From: Azospirillum sp.
GTDB taxonomy: Bacteria > Pseudomonadota > Alphaproteobacteria > Azospirillales > Azospirillaceae
Direction: 5' to 3'
DNA: 64,000 nt
Assembly: GCA_027486405.1 (NCBI GenBank)
Contig: JAIXPD010000008.1
Span: forward strand, 43,747 to 107,746
The first letter of the stretch is position 1. Each line of letters begins with the position of its first letter. Of this stretch, positions 25,403 to 32,542 are shown one piece after another. The position numbers and the translations under genes are program-made. The notes beneath the pieces are model-generated. The model was not told where the DNA came from. It worked only from the letters and a program-made list of their open reading frames with translations, and made no database searches.

Positions 25403-26026
25403 ATGACCAACCCGCACAGCCCCGCCCCATCCGCCCCGCCACGCCTGGTCGTTGGCATCAGCGGCGCGTCGGGCGTGGTGTATGGCATCCGCATGCTGAC
25501 GACGCTGCGCCGTCTGGGGGTTGAATCCCATCTGGTCATCAGCCGTTCGGCCGAGGTCACGCTCGCCCACGAAACCTCGATGAAGGTGGCGGAACTGCGG
25601 GCGCTGGCCGACGCGCATTACGCCGCCGCCGACATTGGTGCGGCGATTTCCAGCGGCAGTTTCCGCACGCTGGGCATGGTGGTCGCCCCCTGCTCCGTCC
25701 GCACGATGAGCGAGATCGCCAGCGGCGTCACCTCCACCCTGCTGACCCGCGCGGCGGATGTCGCGCTGAAGGAGCGGCGGCGGCTGGTGCTGATGGTGCG
25801 GGAAACCCCGCTGCATCTGGGCCATTTGCGCACCATGACGGCGCTGGCCGAAATGGGCGCGGTGATCGCCCCGCCGGTCCCCGCCTTTTACGCCAAGCCC
25901 GCCAGCATCGACGATCTGATCGACCATTCGGTTGGACGGGTTCTGGATCTGTTCGGGCTGGACGCGGGCAACCTGCGCCGTTGGGGCGAACCGCCCGCCC
26001 CCGCCGCAACCGCCGCAACCGATTGA
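25403..26026 (+). CDS. ubiX: UbiX flavin prenyltransferase
   Basis: Makes prenylated FMN, the cofactor of the UbiD decarboxylase in ubiquinone synthesis. The 207-residue protein has the FMN-binding start VVGISGASGVVYGIRML, SSGSFRTLGMVVAPCSVRTMSEIASGVTSTLLTRAADV, LMVRETPLHLGHLRTMTALAEMGAVIAPPVPAFYAKP and HSVGRVLDLFGLD, all diagnostic. Start at the ATG 25403, 19 bases after the trcR terminator. UbiD is not in the window. Confidence 0.96.
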   Translation: MTNPHSPAPSAPPRLVVGISGASGVVYGIRMLTTLRRLGVESHLVISRSAEVTLAHETSMKVAELRALADAHYAAADIGAAISSGSFRTLGMVVAPCSVRTMSEIASGVTSTLLTRAADVALKERRRLVLMVRETPLHLGHLRTMTALAEMGAVIAPPVPAFYAKPASIDDLIDHSVGRVLDLFGLDAGNLRRWGEPPAPAATAATD

Positions 26027-26070
26027 TCCAACTCAGGCCTTTCCCTTTTGCCGCACAGCAACAGTCGGCT

Positions 26071-26098
26071 TTGACGCGGGCGCGAATGGGGCTATAGA
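26071..26098 (+). promoter_or_regulatory. Promoter of the carbonic anhydrase gene
   Basis: TTGACG (26071-26076), 16-base spacer, TATAGA (26093-26098). Predicted start near 26105, leader about 66 bases. Confidence 0.75.
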
Positions 26099-26170
26099 AG
26101 GCCGGGTGATCCGGCGGTCGCGCCGATCCGCAGCGACTCCGATCCACTCAGGACAAGGGGCAGACCGATC

Positions 26171-26842
26171 ATGCCGTTTCGTGAAAAAAGCCCGGTGATC
26201 CGGCAAATGCTGGCGGGGGTCAAAGGATTCCGCGCCCGCTACTACGAACGCCGCCCCGGCAGCATGACGCAGTTGGTCAAGGACGGGCAACACCCGGAAA
26301 TCCTGATGATCGGCTGTTCGGACAGCCGGGTCGATCCCGCCCTGCTGACCATGTCCGAACCGGGCGAGCTGTTCATGGTCCGCAACGTCGCCAATCTGGT
26401 TCCGCCCTACCAGCCCGACGGCAATTACCACGGCACCTCCGCCGCCATCGAATACGCCGTGCGCGTGCTGCAGGTGTCCGAGGTCATCGTGATCGGCCAT
26501 TCCCAATGCGGCGGTGTGCAGGGCCTGATCCGCCTGCGCAGCGGTGAGGAGGCGAAGGACGATTTCGTGTCGCCCTGGGTGTCGATCGCGGCATCGGCGC
26601 TGGATCCCTACATCGACGCCAATACCGGCGATCTGAGCAGCGGCGAGCGGCCCGATGGCTGGCCCGGTGTGGCCGAACGGGCGGTGGTCCGCACCTCCGT
26701 CGACAATCTGATGACCTTCCCCTTCGTGCGCGAGCGGGTGGAACAGCGCACCCTGACCCTGCATGGCTGGTGGTTCGATCTGGGCACCGGGGAGTTGTGG
26801 GGCCTGAACACGACGACCAGATTGTTCGAACTGATGGACTGA
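26171..26842 (+). CDS. can: Beta-class carbonic anhydrase
   Basis: Interconverts CO2 and bicarbonate. The 223-residue protein carries the zinc ligands C49 (in IGCSDSR), H110 and C113 (IGHSQCGGVQG), with the catalytic Asp-Arg pair in CSDSR, plus FMVRNVANLVPPY and HGTSAAIEYAVRVL. The ATG at 26171 follows AAGGGGCAG. It has its own promoter and stands alone. Likely cytoplasmic, supplying bicarbonate for carboxylases. Confidence 0.96.
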   Translation: MPFREKSPVIRQMLAGVKGFRARYYERRPGSMTQLVKDGQHPEILMIGCSDSRVDPALLTMSEPGELFMVRNVANLVPPYQPDGNYHGTSAAIEYAVRVLQVSEVIVIGHSQCGGVQGLIRLRSGEEAKDDFVSPWVSIAASALDPYIDANTGDLSSGERPDGWPGVAERAVVRTSVDNLMTFPFVRERVEQRTLTLHGWWFDLGTGELWGLNTTTRLFELMD

Positions 26843-27066
26843 GCCGGTCCGCCTGATCGCGCGTCGGATCGGTCGCGCCTTTGGCCGAAACACAATCTCA
26901 CACTGCATCCGTTGGGTTTTATCGACTTGCAGGATTGTTGAGGCAGTCCCGGCAAACCATCATGCCTCGCCCATGGCACAACCGTCTAATTTGCCGGTCC
27001 GGAGCAGCCCTGAGTGGTTGAACGGGCAACCCAGCGGTAATATCCAATCGCACATTGGATCGACGG

Positions 27067-27516
27067 ATGATGGTCATTCACAGGAATTGGACTTTGCAGA
27101 GTGTGATCGCGGCTTGTGCCCGATATTTTTGGTCGACCTCCGTTTCTTTTGTGTCCGTTCTTTCTCTTGCTGCGTCATGTTTGATCGCCACCCCGGCCCA
27201 GGCGAACGAAGGGGCGAAATCGAACGGCTGCCCCTGGGCGCAGGATGTCTCGCTGGAGGTCAACGGCAAGACGATGACTCTCAATCAGGCGATGTTCGCC
27301 ACCCCGCCCGGCGAACCCATCCTGATGGATCCCTACAAGATTTACCCGCTGATCGAGGAAATGAAGCTGCGCATCATCGGCCCGAAGGGGCGCGAGTGGG
27401 AAGCCTCGCTGACCCGGCTGGTCAGCGGCAAGCGGTGCAGCGCCTTCTACGTCGGCAAGGCGTTTTTGGTGTCGGACATCGAACGCGACGCCGAGATGCT
27501 GATTCTGAACCGCTGA
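27067..27516 (+). CDS. Secreted protein of unknown function
   Basis: 149 residues. A long signal peptide with a hydrophobic core (VSVLSLAASCLIATPAQA) is followed by a mature part of about 100 residues with two conserved-looking cysteines (NGCPWAQ and GKRCSAFYVG) that could form a disulphide, and motifs TMTLNQAMFATPPGEPILMDPYKIYPLIEEMKL. No family recognised. The ATG at 27067 is one option; another follows at 27070, and a TTG at 27055. The 5' part of the gene is less GC-rich than its surroundings, as signal peptides often are. It is convergent with the TIGR02444 gene. Confidence 0.72.
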   Translation: MMVIHRNWTLQSVIAACARYFWSTSVSFVSVLSLAASCLIATPAQANEGAKSNGCPWAQDVSLEVNGKTMTLNQAMFATPPGEPILMDPYKIYPLIEEMKLRIIGPKGREWEASLTRLVSGKRCSAFYVGKAFLVSDIERDAEMLILNR

Positions 27517-27525
27517 CGCGCGCGG

Positions 27526-28035
27526 TCAGACCCCGTCCCCATCCCCCAGCGCCGCCGCCAACGCCGCCGCCAGCGCGTCCAGCGCCGGATCGCCGCCCGG
27601 CAGCAGCAACGCCATGTTGGCCATGGCCAACGCCCGCCGGGCGACACCGTCCTCCCCGCCCACTTCATCCCGGCCCACCTGCGGCTCCAAGCCGGAGACG
27701 GCAAACAAGCGATCCTGCTGGACCCGTTCGGCCTCCAGTTCCGCCGCCTTCATCCGGCGGTACAGCGCCTCATCCTCGCCCTTGGCCCGGCGGCGGATCG
27801 CCCGCAACGGCTGCACCACCTCGCGCCGCCACCCGGCCACCGCCGAGTCCGCCGCCGCCAGCCGTTCCGCCGTCAGGGCCACCCCGCAGCCCATCCCGGC
27901 CCAGGCGGCGAACAGCAGCAGATTGACGTCGATGCCGCGCCGGTCCTGCAACGCCAGGCACGCCGGGGGAACCCCCGGCCGCGCGTAGACGGCCAGGGAA
28001 AAGGCCCAGAACGGGTTGTGCGGCGCCTGCGCCAT
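27526..28035 (-). CDS. TIGR02444 (DUF2390) family protein
   Basis: Function unknown. The 169-residue protein opens with NPFWAFSLAVYARPGVPPACLALQDRRGIDVNLLLFAAWAG, the family signature, and continues with helical Arg/Ala-rich segments. The ATG at 28035 overlaps the phosphofructokinase stop (TGATG), so translation is coupled. The coding strand of the 3' half is Ala-rich with AALAAALAAALGDGDGV. Confidence 0.9.
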   Translation of the reverse strand: MAQAPHNPFWAFSLAVYARPGVPPACLALQDRRGIDVNLLLFAAWAGMGCGVALTAERLAAADSAVAGWRREVVQPLRAIRRRAKGEDEALYRRMKAAELEAERVQQDRLFAVSGLEPQVGRDEVGGEDGVARRALAMANMALLLPGGDPALDALAAALAAALGDGDGV

Positions 28036-29129
28036 CAATCACCGAAGCTGATGTTGAGACCGCGCGCCGTGCGCACCAGGGCGCTGTCCAGCTCGACACA
28101 GGAATAGCGGGCGATGGCGTCGGTGATCGGCACGTCGATGACACCCCGGTTGGACCAGGCCACCATGCGATCAAACTTGCCCTCCGCGATCAGATCGACG
28201 GCGTGCACGCCAAAGGCCGAGGCGATCAGCCGGTCGCGCGGGCTGGGCATGCTGCCGCGCTGGACATGGCCCAGCACGGTGACGCGGGTTTCGGCCCCGG
28301 TGGCGTCGGCGATCTTCTCGCCGATGTAGTCACCGATGCCGCCATAGCGTTTTTCGCCGCCCTGCAACAGCTTCTTCACCCCGGTTCCCTCCAGGGTCTT
28401 GACCGCTTCGGACACCACGACCAGGGCGAAATTCCGGCCAGAGGCCCGAACCTCCTGAATCTTCGCGGCGATGCGCTCGATGGAATAGGCAATCTCGGGA
28501 ATCAGGATCACGTCCGCCCCGCCCGCGATCCCGGCGGCCAACGCGATGTGCCCGGCGTCGCGGCCCATCACCTCCAGCACCATCACGCGCTGGTGGCTGG
28601 CGGCGGTCGGCTGCAAGCGGTCCAACGCCTCCACCGCCACGGCGACGGCGGTGTCGTAACCGACCGACACCTCGGTCATGCCCAGATCGTTGTCGATGGT
28701 CTTGGGCACGCCCACCATCGGGAAGCCGCCCTTCTGCGCCAGCTTGTGCAGGATGGCGAAGCTGCCGTCGCCGCCGATGCCGATCAGCGCGTCCAGGCCC
28801 AATTCGTGATAGCCGCCGATGATCTCGTCGGACCGGTCCTTCAGCGTGCCATCGGCCATCGGGTAGGCGAAGGGGTCGCCCCGGTTGGTGGTTCCCAACA
28901 CGGTTCCGCCCTGGCGCATCATCGCGCCATCGACGTTGGACAGGTTCAGCGGCACATATTGCACCGGGCGGTGCAACAGCCCCTGCGTGCCCTCGCGGAT
29001 GCCCACCACCTCCCAGCCATAGCCGGTGGCCCGGTGGACCGCCGCGCGGATGACCGCGTTCAACCCGGCGCAATCGCCGCCGCTGGTGAGAATGCCGATG
29101 CGCTTTGCGGCTGTCGTGGTGGCGCTCAT
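28035..29129 (-). CDS. pfkA: 6-phosphofructokinase, group III type
   Basis: Phosphorylates fructose 6-phosphate. The 364-residue protein has GILTSGGDCAGLNAVIR, GIGGDGSFAI, PKTIDNDLGMTEVSVGYDTAV, EVMGRDAGHIAL and GHVQRGSMPSPRDR. The phosphate-donor signature is mixed: Gly in GGDGS (as in ATP-dependent enzymes; PPi enzymes have GGDD) but Lys in PKTIDND (as in PPi enzymes; E. coli has PGTIDND). In group III enzymes this pair goes with ATP use, so ATP is the more likely donor. Two starts are possible, 29129 (MSATTTAAKRIGIL) and 29141; I prefer the former as closer to homologues. Confidence 0.92.
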   Translation of the reverse strand: MSATTTAAKRIGILTSGGDCAGLNAVIRAAVHRATGYGWEVVGIREGTQGLLHRPVQYVPLNLSNVDGAMMRQGGTVLGTTNRGDPFAYPMADGTLKDRSDEIIGGYHELGLDALIGIGGDGSFAILHKLAQKGGFPMVGVPKTIDNDLGMTEVSVGYDTAVAVAVEALDRLQPTAASHQRVMVLEVMGRDAGHIALAAGIAGGADVILIPEIAYSIERIAAKIQEVRASGRNFALVVVSEAVKTLEGTGVKKLLQGGEKRYGGIGDYIGEKIADATGAETRVTVLGHVQRGSMPSPRDRLIASAFGVHAVDLIAEGKFDRMVAWSNRGVIDVPITDAIARYSCVELDSALVRTARGLNISFGD

Positions 29130-29290
29130 AAGGGGTTCCATCCCATTCCGGTTGGTTCTGTGGGTTGCCTCATGTTAGCGGAAGTGGCGTTTCCCGCAAA
29201 CGGCGAAGGGACAACCGCAAGGCCCCGCATCGTCGCATAACCGCCGGACAGGACTGACGGTTTCGCGCTGCCGCTTTGTCGGATTTCTGC

Positions 29291-29296
29291 TATAGT
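29291..29296 (+). promoter_or_regulatory. -10 box upstream of the YdcH gene
   Basis: TATAGT preceded by C, the same CTATAGT form seen before the regulator at 12039 and mrp at 61676. No clear -35 hexamer at the expected distance. Confidence 0.45.
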
Positions 29297-29362
29297 CGCG
29301 CGCGCCGGGGCCGGGCGATGTCCGTCGCCGCCGCACCCCCAGGAGCTTCCGCAACGGGCGCA

Positions 29363-29563
29363 ATGAGCGAGCAAGAGATCTTAAAGGACAAGCTGGCGAC
29401 CTTGCGCAGCGAACACCGCGACTTGGACGACGTGATCGCCCGGCTGGTGGAGCGCGCGCCCTATGACCAGCTCCAGTTGCAGCGCATGAAAAAGCGCAAG
29501 CTGATGCTGAAGGACCAGATCATGCTGCTGGAAAGCCGCCTGCTGCCCGACATCATCGCCTGA
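29363..29563 (+). CDS. YdcH (DUF465) family small protein
   Basis: A 66-residue coiled-coil protein of unknown function, with LRSEHRDLDDVIARL and LQLQRMKKRKLMLKDQI, the DUF465 signature. The ATG at 29363 gives the normal N-terminus MSEQEILKDKL; the frame is open from 29276 but without family similarity. Confidence 0.92.
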   Translation: MSEQEILKDKLATLRSEHRDLDDVIARLVERAPYDQLQLQRMKKRKLMLKDQIMLLESRLLPDIIA

Positions 29564-29618
29564 CGCGGGGCGCGGCGGCTCTCCCTGTTCGCGCGTGCTT
29601 GCGACGCCTGCCGCGCGC

Positions 29619-30116
29619 TTACGGCTTTTTCGGCACGGTGAAGAACTGGATGCCCATCTGGAAGCTGCGGGCGATGTTCTCGGCCTTGCCGATCAGGAAC
29701 TCGGCCCCGTCGGCGGGAAACAGCTCGTGCGCGGTCTCGCGAAACAGCGACAGCCAGCGTTCGAAATGCGGCGGCTCCAACCCAAGCTGGATGTGGACCG
29801 GCATCGGACGCCCGTCGTAACGCTGGGTCAGCAGCGCGATGGACGACCAGAAATCCATCATCTTGCGCAGATGCGGCTCCCAATCGGTGATGATGCGGCC
29901 AAAGATCGGGCCGAGCAGATCATCGGTCATGATCTTGCCGTAGAAACGGCGGACCAGCCGTTCAATCCCCGCCTCGTCGATGCCGACCGCCGCCATCCGC
30001 TCCTGCGCCATCGCCGCGCGGATGTCGCGGCGCTCCTCCACCGTTTGCTCGTGAGCATCGGGGCCATGGGCATCGGGGCCATGGGGGTTCGACAGGGGGG
30101 CGGTGTGAGTGGTCAT
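29619..30116 (-). CDS. Group III truncated hemoglobin
   Basis: A small heme protein that binds oxygen or nitric oxide; physiological role of group III members is unclear. The 165-residue protein has LVRRFYGKIMTDDLLGPIFGRII, WEPHLRKMMDFWSSIALLTQRYDGRPMPVHIQL and PPHFERWLSLFRETAHELF, which contains the proximal His (PPHF). Before the globin fold is a His/Asp-rich 25-residue extension with an exact HGPDAHGPDA repeat. The ATG at 30116 is chosen; upstream frame is non-homologous. Convergent with the YdcH gene. Confidence 0.9.
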   Translation of the reverse strand: MTTHTAPLSNPHGPDAHGPDAHEQTVEERRDIRAAMAQERMAAVGIDEAGIERLVRRFYGKIMTDDLLGPIFGRIITDWEPHLRKMMDFWSSIALLTQRYDGRPMPVHIQLGLEPPHFERWLSLFRETAHELFPADGAEFLIGKAENIARSFQMGIQFFTVPKKP

Positions 30117-30257
30117 GTTCGGGGCTTTCGCGGCAACGACGGCACAGGGCAACGGTCCGCAGCATAGGCGGGTGATCGGGTCGGCGAAAGGACCGGATTG
30201 TCGCAGCGGCACACTCGGGCATTGCGCCGCCAACTCCACCGCCAACGCCGCGATTTT

Positions 30258-30286
30258 CTGGACTCTGGCCCGTCTCTTTCTATAAT
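30258..30286 (+). promoter_or_regulatory. purEK promoter
   Basis: Perfect TATAAT at 30281-30286 with CTGGAC 17 bases upstream (30258-30263). Start predicted near 30293, 30 bases before the purE GTG. Confidence 0.7.
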
Positions 30287-30322
30287 GCGGCGCTTTCCGG
30301 CCCCTATGGAAAGTCAGCCGCC

Positions 30323-30850
30323 GTGACCGCCGATTCCCAGAACAGCACCCCGAACGGTTCGCCGCTGGTCGGCATCATCATGGGCAGTCAATCCGACTGG
30401 ACCACGATGAAACACGCGTCCGACACGCTGGCCGCGCTGGGCGTGCCGCACGAAACCCGCATCGTCTCGGCCCACCGCACCCCCGCCCGCATGGTTGAAT
30501 ACGCCACCACCGCGCAAGCGCGCGGGCTGAAGGTGGTGATCGCCGGGGCTGGCGGGGCCGCCCATCTGCCCGGCATGGTCGCGTCGATGACGCTGCTGCC
30601 GGTGCTGGGCGTGCCGGTGGAAAGCCACGCGATGAAGGGCATGGACAGCCTGATGTCGATCGTGCAGATGCCGGGCGGGATTCCGGTCGGCACGCTGGCC
30701 ATCGGCAAGGCCGGGGCGATCAACGCCGCGCTGCTCGCCGCCTCCATCCTGGCGCTGAACGATCCCGACATCGAAGATGCGCTAGACGCGTGGCGCGCCC
30801 GCCAGACCGACGCGGTGGCCGAGGTGCCGGTGGACAGCCCCGCCGCCTGA
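30323..30850 (+). CDS. purE: N5-carboxyaminoimidazole ribonucleotide mutase
   Basis: Class I PurE moves the carboxyl group of N5-CAIR to C4 in purine synthesis. The 175-residue protein has [30 protein letters not shown] and [17 protein letters not shown], and [15 protein letters not shown]. The GTG at 30323 is the only start that keeps the conserved core. It is followed by purK in the same operon (68-base gap), and PurE class I depends on PurK for its substrate. Confidence 0.96.
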   Translation: MTADSQNSTPNGSPLVGIIMGSQSDWTTMKHASDTLAALGVPHETRIVSAHRTPARMVEYATTAQARGLKVVIAGAGGAAHLPGMVASMTLLPVLGVPVESHAMKGMDSLMSIVQMPGGIPVGTLAIGKAGAINAALLAASILALNDPDIEDALDAWRARQTDAVAEVPVDSPAA

Positions 30851-30918
30851 CCGCAACCACCCGCCCCCCAACACGGCCTCCGCCGCTACAGCCCCCGCCG
30901 CCACAGAAAGCCACGACG

Positions 30919-32019
30919 ATGAGCCGCATCCCCACCCTGGCCCCCGGTGCCACCATCGGCATGCTGGGGGCTGGTCAGCTTGGCCGGATGACGGCCATGG
31001 CGGCGGCGCGTCTGGGCTACCGCACCCACGTCTACGCCCCCGACGCCGCCGACAGCCCGGCGGCCCAGGTCAGCGCCGCCGCGACCGTGGCCGATTGGAA
31101 CGATTGGGCGGCGTTGGAACGCTTCGCCCGGTCGGTGGACGCGGTGACGCTGGAATGGGAAAACGTGCCCGTCGCCACGGTGGAGCATCTGCGGCGCTTC
31201 ACCACGGTCAATCCGGGGCCGAACGTGCTGGCGGTGGCGCAGGACCGGGTGGCGGAAAAATCCTTCGTCAATGGTCTGGGCATCGGAACCGCCCCCTGGC
31301 GCGCCGCCCACAGCGCCGCCGACGTGGCGGCGGCGGTGGCGGCGATCGGGCCGCGCTGCGTCCTGAAATCCACCCGTCTGGGTTATGACGGCAAGGGGCA
31401 GGCGCGCATCGACGCCACGACCGACAACGCCGACGCCATCACCGCCGCGTGGGACTCGATCAAGACCGACGCCGCCATCGTCGAGGGCTTCGTCACCTTC
31501 GCCTGCGAGGTGTCGGTGATCGTGGCGCGCGGCGGCGACGGCGCGATGGTCGCCTATCCGGCGGTGGAGAACCGCCACAAGAACGGCATCCTCGACGTCA
31601 CCATCGCCCCGGCCCGCGTCGCGCCGGACACCGCCGCCGAGGCCGAACGCGTCGCCCGCCGCATTGCGGAGGCGCTGGATCTGGTCGGCGTGCTGGCGGT
31701 GGAGCTGTTCGTCACCCCCGACGGCGGCGTGCTGGTCAACGAAATGGCCCCGCGCCCGCACAATTCCGGCCATTGGACGATGGACGCCTGCGCCTCCTGC
31801 CAGTTCGAACAGCTCGTCCGCGCCGTCTGCGGCCTGCCGCTGGGGTCGGTGGAGCGTGTGGCCGACGCCGAGATGACCAACCTGATCGGCGACGACGCGC
31901 TGGCCTGGCCGACGCTGATGGCCGACCCCAACGTCCGCCTGCACCTGTATGGCAAGGCGGAGGCGCGGCCCGGTCGCAAGATGGGCCACGTCAACCGCCT
32001 GTTTCCCAAGACCGCGTAA
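30919..32019 (+). CDS. purK: N5-carboxyaminoimidazole ribonucleotide synthase
   Basis: ATP-grasp enzyme that makes N5-CAIR from AIR, bicarbonate and ATP. The 366-residue protein has the N-terminal IGMLGAGQLGRMTAMAAARLGY, TLEWENVPV, CVLKSTRLGYDGKGQ, VEGFVTFACEVSVIVARG and EMAPRPHNSGHWTMDAC. I used the ATG at 30919; the frame is open upstream through the purE 3' end but is Pro/Arg-rich there. The stop codon lies in the first of four 15-base tandem repeats. Confidence 0.96.
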   Translation: MSRIPTLAPGATIGMLGAGQLGRMTAMAAARLGYRTHVYAPDAADSPAAQVSAAATVADWNDWAALERFARSVDAVTLEWENVPVATVEHLRRFTTVNPGPNVLAVAQDRVAEKSFVNGLGIGTAPWRAAHSAADVAAAVAAIGPRCVLKSTRLGYDGKGQARIDATTDNADAITAAWDSIKTDAAIVEGFVTFACEVSVIVARGGDGAMVAYPAVENRHKNGILDVTIAPARVAPDTAAEAERVARRIAEALDLVGVLAVELFVTPDGGVLVNEMAPRPHNSGHWTMDACASCQFEQLVRAVCGLPLGSVERVADAEMTNLIGDDALAWPTLMADPNVRLHLYGKAEARPGRKMGHVNRLFPKTA

Positions 32020-32067
32020 GCCAAGACCGCTTAAGCCGTGACCGCGTAAGCAACGGCCGCGCAAGCC
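32008..32067 (+). repeat. Four 15-base tandem repeats spanning the purK stop
   Basis: Units AAGACCGCGTAAGCC, AAGACCGCTTAAGCC, GTGACCGCGTAAGCA and ACGGCCGCGCAAGCC run from the last purK codons to the base before the next ATG, and ATGACC starts a fifth unit. As 15 is a multiple of three, units 1-3 each carry an in-frame TAA for purK. The array links the two genes without a gap. Confidence 0.88.
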
Positions 32068-32385
32068 ATGACCGGCACGCCCCCCGCACCCCCGCGCCGC
32101 GTGGTGCTGCTGTCCGGCGACCGCCATTTCGGCGCGCTCTACCGCGAAACCGATGGCCGCCCCTACCCGCTGACCGAACTGACCTCCAGCGGCATCAACC
32201 GGGTGGCGTCCGCCAAGCGGGCGGAGGCCGGACCGAATCGGTTGGGCGACCGCTGGATCGGGGCGAATGTCGGGCGCGTGTCCATGGATTGGGAAACGGG
32301 ATCGGTGGCGCTGGCGCTGGCCGACGTCCACGGGGTGGAGCGCCGCGCCGTCCGTCTGTCCCTCGCCGATGTGCGCGCGGGATAA
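32068..32385 (+). CDS. Orphan C-terminal part of a PhoD-like metallophosphatase
   Basis: 105 residues resembling only the end of PhoD-type phosphatases: RRVVLLSGDRHFGALYR contains the SGDRH metal-site motif, then PYPLTELTSSGINR. The N-terminal two thirds, with the other metal ligands, are missing and no other frame nearby supplies them, so the protein is unlikely to be active alone. It may be the remnant of a larger gene, or a stand-alone family of that C-terminal domain. The ATG at 32068 begins with the fifth unit of the upstream repeat array. Confidence 0.65.
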   Translation: MTGTPPAPPRRVVLLSGDRHFGALYRETDGRPYPLTELTSSGINRVASAKRAEAGPNRLGDRWIGANVGRVSMDWETGSVALALADVHGVERRAVRLSLADVRAG

Positions 32386-32542
32386 CCCAAAGACCCATCG
32401 ACGGGGGCAGACCCACCCATGACCTTTGACGGATGACGTCGCGGTATCATGCGGCTTTAAACCGTTGCCGTTCTCCGTTACTCTTCGATAGAAAATGCGC
32501 AAAGTTGCTAAACTTTATTTCAAATTTTAAGTTAAGGCTCCG

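Noticed and set aside
32008..32067. CRISPR-like short repeats after purK
   Set aside because: Units are 15 bases, contiguous, without spacers; a simple tandem repeat.
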